64,000 nt of DNA, from positions 1 through 64,000 of the forward strand of contig NZ_MRUL01000004.1 in the NCBI RefSeq assembly GCF_002006995.1. Direction: 5' to 3'. Below, piece after piece: positions 36,593 to 46,400 of the stretch; position 1 is the first letter of the stretch, and the number at the start of each line of letters is the position of its first letter. Both the position numbers and the translations under genes were made by a program. Below the pieces are notes generated by a model. It was not told the origin of the DNA. It made no database searches and saw only the letters and a program-made list of their open reading frames with translations. The stretch is from Izhakiella australiensis (GTDB lineage Bacteria; Pseudomonadota; Gammaproteobacteria; Enterobacterales; Enterobacteriaceae).

Positions 36593-37059
36593 CCACCCAC
36601 CTGCTGAAAGTGTTGATAATGGTCGTTGCTAACGAATATCAGACCATCGCTGGAATAGAGCAAACGGTCGCGACCCCGCCGGCCACAATGATAGTTAATA
36701 TCCGCCTCAAACCACTGGCGCCCCGCCTGCTCCGGCAGCCGCTTTTCACGATTGCCAAAGCGGTCGCCGCCGATGGCCCTGCCCGGCAAGACCTGACACA
36801 GATTACCCTCGGCTGGCTGCCAGCCCTGACGGCGTGCCTGGCTTTTGGTGAGATAAAAGTCCGGCAGGCGCTGATGCTGTTGCAGATAGCTCACCACCGC
36901 CTGCTGGCGGGTTTGCCGGCCAATATCGTCAGCGGTGGTCCTGGTCGTCTGCTGCTGACTGCTCTGCGTAGGGGAACGATGGCCGCTGTGCGGCTGGCGC
37001 AGACCATAGATTGCCGCCACCGCCACCAGCAGCGTGGCAATAATTAATCGCTTACTCAT
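36589..37059 (-). CDS. Secreted barnase-type guanyl ribonuclease
   Basis: A 156-residue protein with an N-terminal hydrophobic signal or anchor (LIIATLLVAVAAIYGL, residues 5-20), a polar linker rich in Gln/Thr/Ser, and a barnase/RNase F1-like domain from about residue 55. The catalytic triad of the barnase family is visible: Glu in WFEADINY, Arg in RDRLLYSSDGLIF and His in SNDHYQHF. LTKSQARRQGW, the conserved segment before the active site, is also present. It should be an exported RNA endonuclease acting after G, paired with the barstar at 36320. It may be an antibacterial toxin or a nutrient-scavenging RNase. It lies between srfABC and the ExoY-like gene. Confidence 0.9.
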   Translation of the reverse strand: MSKRLIIATLLVAVAAIYGLRQPHSGHRSPTQSSQQQTTRTTADDIGRQTRQQAVVSYLQQHQRLPDFYLTKSQARRQGWQPAEGNLCQVLPGRAIGGDRFGNREKRLPEQAGRQWFEADINYHCGRRGRDRLLYSSDGLIFVSNDHYQHFQQVGG

Positions 37060-37209
37060 CTGTGGTTCACTTTACTCAGGTTTATTGTTTTGCCGTGCTA
37101 CTCACCAGCAGCGGTTAGCAGGGTAGCACAGTGGGCGCATCAAGGGTGATTATGATACGCCCATACATAACTAAGCATTAATCATCTAGCTTTTGCAAAA
37201 ACCAGTAGC

Positions 37210-38439
37210 CTAAGTCAGATCTGCTGTCGACCGTACTTGGCGAAGTTGCATAAGCGGCAAATGCGAGTCCAGATGCTTTTTGGCCTCTTCAAACGCAGGA
37301 CTGCGAACGGAAGTCAGCGCATTATCCCACTCTGGATTGATGTTGACATGGTAACCATGCCTTTTTGCTTCAGTAATTAGTTCAATCAGCTGTTGCTGGT
37401 TTTCAATGACACATAATTCATCAAACCGACCCAGCTTGACAGGCAACGCGAAAAGCGCCGGGTAATTGCTTGACTCATCGGTTGCCGGATTTTCAGTATC
37501 GCTACCGTGATGTACCACATTTTCGCCATGACCTACCAACGCCCTATTAATCATGGGTATCAAATTCCTGACGCGCTGCGATGCATTACCCATCTCAGGG
37601 TCCAGCCCTTTGTAAAAGTCATCGCTGCTGTTTAAATACTGCTGAAGAGGATGATTGGGATCGATAATTTTTTCGTACCTGGCGCTGAATTGTCTATATG
37701 AAACAGGATTAACTGGAATATTGTCCAGCGGGCTCAAATCAGAAATATGGGGTGATACCATTAACAAGTCATAGTCTGCGGTAAAAGCCAATATCCTCTC
37801 ACCAGGAGCCACCTTCTTTTCATCAGGGCCCAGCACGCTAACCGGCGAGTCTTGAAAAGATATTGTATAGAGCTCATCTCCTTCTCCGCTCAGCTTTTTT
37901 GCTTCAAAAGTATAGCGTTCATCATTAGGCGCCGTTGCTATTATCTGACGCGTTCCGCTGCCATCATCAGCTGAGAAATGATCAATTTTATTCTTTTGCA
38001 GGAGATTATCCAGATACTGCTTAGAGAGCGTAAGATCCATAGCAGTTGCATGCCCTTTTTTTATACATTCATTTATTTTTTCATTATATTCATTAATGAT
38101 TTCGTCTTTAGCACCTACAAGCTTACTGAGTCGCTGGTCGACGCAGATAAATCCGGCCTGCACGCCCCATGAGGCGCTTTTCCCTTTGATATTTAGCCCT
38201 TTGGTTGGGTGTCCGGCTCTGATTAGTTCAGCGGCATGTTGATCTACCGGACGGATGCCAATAATACAGTTGTGCTGTCTGGCAACCTCCTGTAAAGGTT
38301 GCAGATGCTCTGGCAAAACGCCTGTGCTTTTTATAGCATCATCAACCTCCGGTCGCGCTCTGGTCTCCTCTGTTTTAGGGTGATAATAATCAGCCGTCTG
38401 ATAGCGGGAATAACTTTCACTTATAGATTCATTAATCAT
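37210..38439 (-). CDS. ExoY/edema-factor-type nucleotidyl cyclase toxin
   Basis: A 409-residue protein matching the class II (CyaA/edema factor/ExoY) nucleotidyl cyclase fold nearly end to end and closest to ExoY, a type III-secreted toxin of Pseudomonas aeruginosa. Catalytic features are all present: Arg63 in GIRPV; Lys80 and Lys87 in PTKGLNIKGKS, followed by SWGVQAGFICVDQRLSK; the metal-binding pair Asp222 and Asp224 in TADYDLLMV; and His311 and Asn317 in VHHGSDTENP. FDELCVIENQ and GYHVNINPEWDN complete the domain. About 40 N-terminal residues precede the homology and could carry a secretion signal; no classical signal peptide is present. Such enzymes are inactive until bound by a host factor (calmodulin or actin). 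The gene is AT-rich relative to its neighbours, with a poor ribosome site, indicating horizontal transfer. No secretion system or chaperone gene is seen in the window. Confidence 0.93.
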   Translation of the reverse strand: MINESISESYSRYQTADYYHPKTEETRARPEVDDAIKSTGVLPEHLQPLQEVARQHNCIIGIRPVDQHAAELIRAGHPTKGLNIKGKSASWGVQAGFICVDQRLSKLVGAKDEIINEYNEKINECIKKGHATAMDLTLSKQYLDNLLQKNKIDHFSADDGSGTRQIIATAPNDERYTFEAKKLSGEGDELYTISFQDSPVSVLGPDEKKVAPGERILAFTADYDLLMVSPHISDLSPLDNIPVNPVSYRQFSARYEKIIDPNHPLQQYLNSSDDFYKGLDPEMGNASQRVRNLIPMINRALVGHGENVVHHGSDTENPATDESSNYPALFALPVKLGRFDELCVIENQQQLIELITEAKRHGYHVNINPEWDNALTSVRSPAFEEAKKHLDSHLPLMQLRQVRSTADLT

Positions 38440-38760
38440 CTGGTATTGGCCATAAAAAGTTAATCAAAATATGAAATTATTATCTGATGATAAGTTAATC
38501 ATCGATAGTACGTGCTTTTTTGGTTTATTATTTACCTCAATTTTAACAGAGGTAGATTTAAATCTTGCGCACATAAAATAATAAACCTGCGCAAAACAAG
38601 GAGGGATAATAAAGCGTTTTATTTATGAGGGCGAAAACAAACGTAATTTTATGAAAATAAAAATTCAACTATTTAATAAAAAATACATTCAGAAAAAACA
38701 ATCACAAAAATAAAATTTCCTCTTTCATTTTTTGTTTTTTTACCATTCCTCTTTTGTTTT
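38440..38760. other. Very AT-rich gap upstream of the cyclase toxin
   Basis: About 320 bp with long A and T runs, far more AT-rich than the rest of the window. No ORF or terminator is evident. It should contain the promoter of the minus-strand ExoY-like gene and is the kind of DNA normally silenced by H-NS. Its right edge coincides with the truncated end of the chemoreceptor gene, so it probably includes a recombination junction. Confidence 0.6.
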
Positions 38761-40275
38761 TTATCGCAAGCCAAACGGCACGGATTGATGAAGACTAACC
38801 TGAGATGTCCATAAAAAATGGCGTAGATGCGTAACGGCGAGGTTAACCTGATCGATTCCCCGACTCTGCTCCTGGCTGGCCTGCGCTATCGACTCCACCA
38901 GTTCACTGACGCGCTGTACGCTGTTAACCAGCGTCTGAATCGCGTCTCCCGCCTGCGCCACGCGCTGGTTGCCATCATCAATCCGCGTCACCGATTTGTT
39001 AATCAGCGTCTTGATATCGTGCGCGGCGCTGGCCGAGCGCAGCGAAAGCGCCCTCACCTCCGCCGCGACCACAGCAAAACCACGCCCTTCACTGCCGGCC
39101 CTTGCCGCTTCGACGGCGGCATTAAGCGCCAAAATGTTAGTCTGGAAGGCAATGTCATCAATCAGGCTTACGATGGTGCTGATTTCCTGTGAAAGCTGAT
39201 GAATATCGTGCATAGATGAAATGACGTTTTCCACCGCGGCGCCGCCCTGATTAGCAACCTGGCTGGCATCGCGGGCGAATTCGCTGGCATGACGGGCGTT
39301 TTCGGCATTAGCCCGCACCACTGAGGTGAGCTGCTCCATTGAGGCCGCCGTTTGCTCAAGCGCGCTCGCCTGCGCCTCATTGCGCTCTGAAAGGTCACGG
39401 CTGCCAACCGCAATTTCCGCTGAGGCGGTCGCCATAAGCTCGGTCCCTTCACGAACGCCAGCCACAATGCGCCTGAGGTTATCACTCATCCCTTGCAGCG
39501 CCAGCATCAGCTGCGCCGTTTCATCGCGACCATCAACGTGAATCTGGGTTTGCAGATCGCCGGCGGCAACGATGCGGGCAATTTTCACCGCCTGCGCCAG
39601 CGGCCGGGTAATGCTGCGCACCAGCCACCAGGTAATGACGCAGCCCGTGAGCATAGCCAGCAGCATCGATACAATAAGCAACATGCGCGTTTGCCGGAAG
39701 CGTTGTTCAACCTGTAAGGCGATTTGCTGATGACGCACACTGGCCTGCTGCAACGTCGCGGCCACTATGCCGTCAATCATCCGGGTGGGTAAGCGGTCAA
39801 TACCTTTAACCTGCTTATCCACGCGCATGGCGCTGGTTGCGTCCTGCGGCTGATAATCTTTCAGTGCGCTGAGATAGCGGTTCTCCAGCTGCTGGTGCTG
39901 CGCCCTGATGTTCGCCACCCCCTCGTCCGACAAACCAATTTGCGGCAGCAACTGCCCGAGGGTTTGCAGCAGTCGCTGAGTCTTAGCACTTTGCGCGATA
40001 AAAGCGGCTTTGTATTTTTCAAAAGCGGCGGGATCGTTGCCGCGCAGCAGCGTATCTTTCCACTCCTGCACCTGAATTTTGAACTGTACCTGCGCATTAC
40101 GCGCAGTATCAACGGACTGTTCTATCAGTCGTTCCTGCGTCATAATTTCCTGATTTTGCGCCAGACCGGCGGCATTAACCATCAGACCGCGAAAACCAAT
40201 AAACAGCGTGGCCAGCAACAAAACACCCGCCAGCAACCCCAAACGCTGACCAATTTTTAACTGGGTAAGTTTCAT
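38761..40275 (-). CDS. Methyl-accepting chemotaxis protein, C-terminally truncated
   Basis: The start is ATG 40275 (MKLTQLKIGQRLGLLAG, with GGA upstream); the longer open frame to 40389 is not conserved-looking. The 504-residue receptor has TM1 at about 11-30, a four-helix-bundle type periplasmic domain, TM2 near 194-212, a HAMP domain and the signalling hairpin tip ILALNAAVEAARAGSEGRGF. The normal end is lost: after GIDQVNLAVT the sequence changes to HLRHFLWTSQVSLHQSVPFG, LR and a stop. Roughly the last 40 or more residues of a usual receptor, including part of the methylation helix, are missing. The break lies near 38830, at the edge of the AT-rich island. It may signal poorly or be a pseudogene in practice. 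Confidence 0.85.
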   Translation of the reverse strand: MKLTQLKIGQRLGLLAGVLLLATLFIGFRGLMVNAAGLAQNQEIMTQERLIEQSVDTARNAQVQFKIQVQEWKDTLLRGNDPAAFEKYKAAFIAQSAKTQRLLQTLGQLLPQIGLSDEGVANIRAQHQQLENRYLSALKDYQPQDATSAMRVDKQVKGIDRLPTRMIDGIVAATLQQASVRHQQIALQVEQRFRQTRMLLIVSMLLAMLTGCVITWWLVRSITRPLAQAVKIARIVAAGDLQTQIHVDGRDETAQLMLALQGMSDNLRRIVAGVREGTELMATASAEIAVGSRDLSERNEAQASALEQTAASMEQLTSVVRANAENARHASEFARDASQVANQGGAAVENVISSMHDIHQLSQEISTIVSLIDDIAFQTNILALNAAVEAARAGSEGRGFAVVAAEVRALSLRSASAAHDIKTLINKSVTRIDDGNQRVAQAGDAIQTLVNSVQRVSELVESIAQASQEQSRGIDQVNLAVTHLRHFLWTSQVSLHQSVPFGLR

Positions 40276-40403
40276 ATTTCCAGCCCTGCAAATGAACCCG
40301 GTGAAATTACCCGGTCCTTCAGCATCGGTTATCGACGTTGTAGGACAAAACTTTACCCTGACAAATTCAGTCAGCAGCCCGCTTTGCATAGGTATTTATC
40401 AAT

Positions 40404-40441
40404 AAAAAACGCCTGTCGAACTTATCTGGTTACGACAGGCG
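40404..40441 (-). terminator. Terminator after the AI-2E family gene
   Basis: CGCCTGTCG and CGACAGGCG pair around a 14-base loop and are followed on the minus strand by six T residues (40409-40404). It lies 34 bp beyond the stop at 40475. Confidence 0.85.
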
Positions 40442-40474
40442 TGGGCTGGGTTATGTAGCGATGAATCGGGACGA

Positions 40475-41497
40475 TTACACCAGACCGGCGGCGCGCAGCT
40501 CGCTTTTCAGGTAGGCATAGTAAAGCGGCGCGGCCACCACCCCGGCAAGGCCGAATGCCGATTCGAAAATTAACATTGCCAGCAGGATTTCCCAGGTTTT
40601 TGCGTTGATCCGCGTGCCAAAGATGCGCGCGTTAATAAAGTATTCCAGCTTATGCACCAGAATCAGAAAAACAAGCGCGATCACCGCGGCTTCCAGCGAA
40701 ATAGACAGGCCAACCAGCACGATAACCGTATTGGAAATCAGGTTGCCAATAATCGGTAACAGACCGGCAAGAAACGTCAGTACTACGATGGTTTTGCCAA
40801 AGGGAAAATGCAGGCCGAACAGCGGCAGCACGCCAAACAGGAACGCGCCGGTAAGGATGGTATTCACCAGCGACACTTTGATCTGCGCGAATACGACGTT
40901 CTGAAACGAAGTCGCCAGCATGGCGAGTCGATCCAGCAGCGCCCTTTTTAGCGGCAGCGTCGTTTTGCCATCACGCAGTGCGGTGCGCAGTGAAATAATG
41001 GCGCCGAGCAGCATGCCAATTAGCATGGTGGCAACCGTGTGAGCGGCGGTTTTGCCTAAATCCTGCACCACCACCAGATGTTCCCGCAGCCAGCCGATTA
41101 GCTGGGCCTGCAGCTCATCAATATCCGAAGGCAGATAGCGTACAATCACCGGCGATAGCGTGCTTTGCGCATCATTGAGCAGCTTGCTGGCCGTCGCATG
41201 AAACGCCTGGGCGTTGCGAAAATCATGCAGAAAAAAGCTGATAACTTTGCTGATGCCGGTGATAAGACCAAGGATGATCAGCATGCTCAGCGTCAGAATG
41301 ATTATCCAGCGCGCCGCCTGACCTTTCACCAGGCGCTGCACCCACGGCGTCAACGCGACGATAATCTGATAGACAATAAAACCGGCAAGAAAACAGGGCA
41401 ACAACCGCAGAGGAAAAATAAGAAATAGCGCCAGAGCAACCAGGATATAGCTGGTTAACTGGATGTAATCCTGCCGCCGGGTGTTACGCATTTCCAT
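40475..41497 (-). CDS. AI-2E family transporter (PerM-like)
   Basis: A 340-residue inner-membrane protein with about eight helices. It has the family pattern of an N-terminal helix pair, a long loop (residues 85-145), then GKTIVVLTFLAGLLPIIGNLISN and INARIFGTRINAKTWEILLAML. Members are called AI-2E transporters, but substrates vary (autoinducer export, Na+/H+ exchange) and none can be assigned here. AGGAG lies 5 bp before ATG 41497. It is codirectional with rarA, separated from it by a terminator. Confidence 0.85.
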   Translation of the reverse strand: MEMRNTRRQDYIQLTSYILVALALFLIFPLRLLPCFLAGFIVYQIIVALTPWVQRLVKGQAARWIIILTLSMLIILGLITGISKVISFFLHDFRNAQAFHATASKLLNDAQSTLSPVIVRYLPSDIDELQAQLIGWLREHLVVVQDLGKTAAHTVATMLIGMLLGAIISLRTALRDGKTTLPLKRALLDRLAMLATSFQNVVFAQIKVSLVNTILTGAFLFGVLPLFGLHFPFGKTIVVLTFLAGLLPIIGNLISNTVIVLVGLSISLEAAVIALVFLILVHKLEYFINARIFGTRINAKTWEILLAMLIFESAFGLAGVVAAPLYYAYLKSELRAAGLV

Positions 41498-41576
41498 ATC
41501 GACTCCTGTCGAAAAGTTACAAAAACAAAGGAATGCGGAGAAGTATACAACGGGGCGGGATGCTTGAGTACAGCGG

Positions 41577-41602
41577 AAAATCGCGGGCCAATGGACCCGC
41601 GA
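41577..41602 (-). terminator. Terminator after rarA
   Basis: TCGCGGGTCC-ATTG-GCCCGCGA forms a stem (41581-41602), followed on the minus strand by TTTT. It begins 6 bp past the rarA stop. Confidence 0.75.
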
Positions 41603-41607
41603 TTATT

Positions 41608-41955
41608 TTAACTGGCCTGGCAGGTATTTACCCTTACCTGACGGCGCCAGGCGCCCGGTGACTGGCCAAACTGACGCTTGAAGCTGCGATTAAATGACTG
41701 CTGTGAATCGAAGCCAAACGAGATGGCAACGTCAAGGATTGGTTCGCCACCTCTTGCCAGACGTTCGGCAGACTTTTTCAGACGTCGGGCGCGAATATAT
41801 TCGCCCAGTGGATGACCGGTGTGCTGCTTAAACATACGCTGCAGATGCCATTTGGAATAGCCGGCCCGTTCAGCTACGCTGTCCAGGTCCATTTTCCCTT
41901 CAATATGGCCGTCGATCCACTTTACCAAATCGTCAATAAAATCATGGTGATTCAT
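41608..41955 (-). CDS. rarA: AraC/XylS-family activator RarA
   Basis: A 115-residue regulator made only of the double helix-turn-helix domain, like MarA, SoxS and RamA. Helix-turn-helix 1 is LDSVAERAGYSKWHLQRMFKQHTG, and the second lies in ILDVAISFGFDSQQSFNRSFKRQF. Its position divergent from oqxAB, with oqxR beyond, is the rarA-oqxAB-oqxR arrangement known in Klebsiella, so I assign rarA by synteny as well as sequence. It likely activates oqxAB and other envelope and stress genes. AAGGGGAAGTCTG precedes the ATG. Assignment between RarA and a SoxS-like paralogue rests mainly on context. Confidence 0.8.
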   Translation of the reverse strand: MNHHDFIDDLVKWIDGHIEGKMDLDSVAERAGYSKWHLQRMFKQHTGHPLGEYIRARRLKKSAERLARGGEPILDVAISFGFDSQQSFNRSFKRQFGQSPGAWRRQVRVNTCQAS

Positions 41956-42287
41956 CAGACTTCCCCTTTCGTATCCGGTTGTTTCCCTGATGCAGGCGTC
42001 ATTGGCAGGGCAAACTTTGAAAAAGTAACTTTAACTAGAGCACTTAAATACGGTAGAGTAGCGCGTAGTGAAATGCAAGTTTAAAAAATACTTTTTAGTC
42101 AACCGGTCGGTTTTTCCCTTACGCAGCATAAGCTAAGGATAATTCCGCACGAATAATCAAGAAATTAAAGCTGCTCCGCTCTTGCACTTTTCTTCTCCGC
42201 TCCCTAGAATCCTGAAACTGTATCTATCATGGATGCACTTTTCTTTACGTCCGCCATTTGGCGTCAGGCATTTCAACGGGGAATACA
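41956..42287. promoter_or_regulatory. Divergent rarA/oqxAB control region
   Basis: This 332-bp region separates the divergent rarA and oqxA starts and must contain both promoters. No ORF is convincing. It contains the inverted repeat AACCGGTCGGTT-type sequence around 42100-42112, and ACGGGGAATACA as the oqxA ribosome site. OqxR (Rrf2 type) and RarA operators are expected here, but I cannot place them with confidence. Confidence 0.6.
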
Positions 42288-43436
42288 ATGAACAAAAACA
42301 CCTATCACCTGCTACCCCTTGTCGCCGCTCTCTGGCTGGCAGGGTGCGACTCGAAAGGCGCTGAGCAGAGCGCACCACCCGCTCCCGGCGTTAGCGTCGC
42401 GCAGGTGACATCGCGTCAGGTCAGCATGTGGGATAATTTCAACGGCCGGATCGAAGCGGTGCAGCATGTTGACCTGCGCCCGCGGGTCAGCGGCTATATC
42501 GATAAGGTGAATTTTGTTGAAGGCCAGGAAGTGAAACAGGGTGACGTGCTGTTCACTATCGATGACCGCACTCTGCGCGCTGAGCTGGCGCAGTCTGAAG
42601 CACAGCTGGCGACCTCCCGTAGTCAGGCCGCGCTGGCCCGCAGCGAATCCGCACGCAGCGAAAAGCTGATTGGCACCCAGGCCATTTCCCGTGAAGAGTG
42701 GGAACAGCGCCGCTCAGCAGCATTGCAAGCATCAACCAACGTGCAGGCCGCCCAGGCCGCCGTGGACATGGCGCGCCTGAATCTCAGTTTCACCCGTGTG
42801 ACCGCCCCTATTTCCGGCAGAGCCAGCCGCGCGATGATCACCGCCGGCAACCTGGTCACCGCCGGCGACAGCGCCAGCATTCTGACCACCCTGGTCTCAC
42901 TTGACAGCGTCTATGTTTATTTTGACGTCGATGAATCAACCTTCCTGCGCTATCAGAGCATGGCGCGCAGCGGCCAGGGCGCCGGGAAAGATCACCAGGT
43001 GCTGCCGGTACAGGTTGCGCTGGCGGGTGAGCAGGGTTATCCCCATCGCGGCAGCGTCGATTTTACTGACAACCAGGTCGATTCCAATACCGGCACTATC
43101 CGCATGCGTGCCCTGCTGGATAATCACGACCGCATGTTTACTCCCGGCCTGTACGCGCGCGTTCAGCTGCCCGGCGAGGCCAGCTTTTCCGCACTGCTGA
43201 TCAGCGATAAAGCCATTCTCACCGATCAGGATCGCCGCTATGTCTGGGTCGTTGACGGCAGCGGAAAAGCTCAGCGCCGTGACATCGTCGCAGGACGTAA
43301 CGCCGACGGGTTACGCATTATCACCCAGGGATTGAAGCCGGACGATCGGGTGATCGTTGATGGCGTGCAAAAAGTGATGATGCCCGGCCAGCCTGTTAAC
43401 GCCCATGTCGTTGCTATGCCCACTGATTCTCTCTAA
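42288..43436 (+). CDS. oqxA: Multidrug efflux periplasmic adaptor subunit
   Basis: OqxA is the membrane-fusion protein of an RND pump exporting quinolones, chloramphenicol, olaquindox and related compounds together with OqxB and an outer-membrane TolC. The 382-residue lipoprotein has lipobox LWLAGC near residue 18. The RND adaptor core reads WDNFNGRIEAVQHVDLRPRV then SGYIDKVNFVEGQEVKQGDV, with the hairpin SREEWEQRRSAALQAST and the beta-barrel RVTAPISGRASRAMI. Sequence follows Klebsiella OqxA closely (VDESTFLRYQSMARSGQGA, SDKAILTDQDRRYVWVVD). Start ATG 42288 follows ACGGGGAATACA. oqxB begins 24 bp downstream. Confidence 0.93.
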   Translation: MNKNTYHLLPLVAALWLAGCDSKGAEQSAPPAPGVSVAQVTSRQVSMWDNFNGRIEAVQHVDLRPRVSGYIDKVNFVEGQEVKQGDVLFTIDDRTLRAELAQSEAQLATSRSQAALARSESARSEKLIGTQAISREEWEQRRSAALQASTNVQAAQAAVDMARLNLSFTRVTAPISGRASRAMITAGNLVTAGDSASILTTLVSLDSVYVYFDVDESTFLRYQSMARSGQGAGKDHQVLPVQVALAGEQGYPHRGSVDFTDNQVDSNTGTIRMRALLDNHDRMFTPGLYARVQLPGEASFSALLISDKAILTDQDRRYVWVVDGSGKAQRRDIVAGRNADGLRIITQGLKPDDRVIVDGVQKVMMPGQPVNAHVVAMPTDSL

Positions 43437-43460
43437 TTCATTCAGCCTGCGGATACAGTT

Positions 43461-46400
43461 ATGGATTTTTCGCGTTTTTTTATCGACCGCCCTATTTTTG
43501 CTGCGGTACTGTCGATACTGATTTTTGTTTCCGGTCTGATTGCCATTCCGCTGCTGCCGGTCAGCGAATACCCTGATGTCGTTCCTCCCAGCGTTCAGGT
43601 GCGCGCGCAGTATCCCGGCGCCAACCCGAAAGAGATCGCCGAAACCGTCGCGACGCCGCTGGAAGAGTCGATTAACGGCGTTGAAAACATGATGTACATG
43701 AAGTCAGTAGCCGGGTCAGACGGCGTGCTGCTGCTGACGGTGACCTTTCGTCCCGGCACCGACCCGGACCAGGCTCAGGTGCAGGTACAAAACCGCGTAT
43801 CACAGGCCGAAGCGCGCCTGCCGGATGATGTGCGCCGCCTCGGCATCACGACGCAGAAACAGTCACCAACCCTTACTCAGGTTGTTGAGCTGGTTTCGCC
43901 GAATAATAAATACGACTCGCTCTATCTGCGTAACTACGCCACGCTGAAAGTGAAAGATGAGCTGGCGCGCCTGCCAGGGGTTGGTCAGGTTCAGATTTTC
44001 GGCGCCGGTGAATATTCCATGCGCATCTGGCTGGACCCCAATAAAATTGCGTCACGCGGCTTGACGGCCTCCGATGTGGTTGCCGCTATCCGCGAGCAAA
44101 ACGTGCAGGTTTCAGCAGGCCAGCTTGGCGCAGAACCCATGCCGACCAAAAGCGACTTTTTACTGTCTATCAACGCCCGCGGTCGTCTGCAAAGCGAAGC
44201 AGAGTTCGGCAATGTCATCCTCAAAAGCGGCAGCGATGGCCAGATAGTGCGGCTGAAAGACGTGGCGCGCATTGAGATGGGCGCCGATAGCTACGCCCTG
44301 CGCTCGCAGCTAAACAACAAAGATTCGGTGGGGATCGGTATCTTCCAGGCGCCGGGCGCCAACGCCATCGATCTCTCTAACGCAGTGCGTGCCAAAATGG
44401 CTGAGCTGGCGAGCCGTTTCCCTGAAGATATGCAGTGGAGCGCCCCTTACGATCCCACCATTTTCGTGCGCGACTCCATCTCCTCGGTGATCCATACCCT
44501 GCTTGAAGCCGTGCTGCTGGTGGTGCTGGTGGTTATTCTGTTCCTGCAGACCTGGCGCGCATCCATTATTCCGCTGCTGGCGGTGCCGGTATCGGTAGTG
44601 GGCACTTTTGCCGTGCTGTACCTGCTGGGCTTTACGCTTAACACGCTAAGTTTGTTTGGCCTGGTACTGGCTATCGGCATCGTCGTCGATGATGCCATCG
44701 TGGTGGTGGAAAACGTCGAGCGTAATATAGAGCAAGGGTTATCACCGCTGGCGGCGGCTCATCAGGCCATGCGCGAAGTCTCCGGGCCGATTATTGCCAT
44801 CGCGCTGGTGCTGTGTGCGGTATTCGTGCCGATGGCGTTCCTGTCCGGCGTTACCGGTCAGTTCTACAAGCAGTTCGCCGTTACCATTGCCATTTCGACG
44901 GTGATTTCGGCGATCAACTCGCTGACGCTATCGCCGGCGCTGGCGGCAAAACTGCTGAAACCTCATGATGCGCCGCCCGATCGCCCTACTCGCGTGCTCA
45001 ATGCGCTGCTCGGCTGGCTGTTCCGTCCGTTTAACCGCTTTTTCCACACCAATGCCGACCGCTATCAGGGCGGCGTAGGCCGGGCGCTGCGCCATCGCGG
45101 CCTGGTGTTTCTGGTTTATCTGCTGCTGCTTGGCGGCGCCGGGGTAATGTTTAAATTGGTGCCGGGTGGGTTTATTCCGACGCAGGATAAACTTTACCTG
45201 CTGGGCGGGGTGAAAATGCCAGAAGGCGCCTCTTTAGAACGCACCGATGCGGTTATTCGCAAGATGAGCGATTTGGCTATGCATACTGAGGGCGTGGAAT
45301 TTGCCGTCGCCTTCCCCGGCCTTAACGCTCTGCAATTTACCAACACGCCAAACTCCGGTACGGTGTTCTTCGGCCTGAAGCCGCTGAGCGAACGCAGCCG
45401 AACCGCGGCGGAGATCAACGCGGAAATTAACGCGAAAATTTCGCAGATCCAGGAAGGCTTTGCTTTCTCCATCATGCCGCCGCCGATTCTGGGTCTGGGG
45501 CAAGGTTCCGGCTATTCTCTTTATATTCAGGATCGCGCGGGCCTGGGCTACGGCGCACTGCAACAGGCCGCCAACGCCATGGCGGGCACCATCATGCAAA
45601 CGCCGGGCATGTCGTTCCCGATCTCATCATATCAGGCCAACGTTCCCCAACTGGATGCCGAAGTAGACCGTGATAAGGCTAAAGCGCAGGGCGTCGCCCT
45701 TAGCGATATTTTCAGCACCCTACAGACTTATCTAGGCTCTTCTTATATTAATGATTTCAATAAATTTGGCCGTACCTGGCGCGTTTACGCGCAGGCCGAT
45801 GGCCCGTTCCGCGACAGCGTGGAGGATATTGCCAACCTGCGCACCCGCAATGCGCAGGGCGATATGGTGCCGATTGGCAGCATGTTGCACATCGGCACCA
45901 CCTACGGACCAGACCCGGTTATCCGCTATAACGGTTTTCCGGCGGCGGACCTGATTGGCGATGCCGACCCAAGAGTGCTGTCATCAACGCAGGCGATGAG
46001 CCAGGTTTCCGCCATTGCCAGCAAGATCCTGCCTAACGGCATGAACATTGAATGGACCGATCTCAGCTACCAGCAGTTTACCCAGGGTAACGCGGCGCTG
46101 ATCGTCTTCCCGGTTTCAGTGCTGCTGGCGTTTCTGGTGCTTTCGGCACTGTATGAAAGCTGGACGCTGCCACTGGCGGTAATTCTGATCGTGCCGGTAA
46201 CCATACTATCGGCGCTGGTCGGCGTCTGGCTGAACGGCGGCGATAATAACGTGTTCGTGCAGGTCGGACTGGTGGTGCTGATGGGGCTGGCTTGTAAAAA
46301 CGCCATCCTGATCGTTGAGTTCGCCAGAGAGCTGGAGATGCAGGGACGCGGCATTGTGGAAGCGGCGCTGGAAGCTTGTCGCCTGCGTTTACGTCCGATA

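Noticed and set aside
40276-40389. 38-codon N-terminal extension of the chemoreceptor
   Set aside because: It lacks receptor-like sequence, and a good start with the typical MKLTQLKIGQRLG lies inside.
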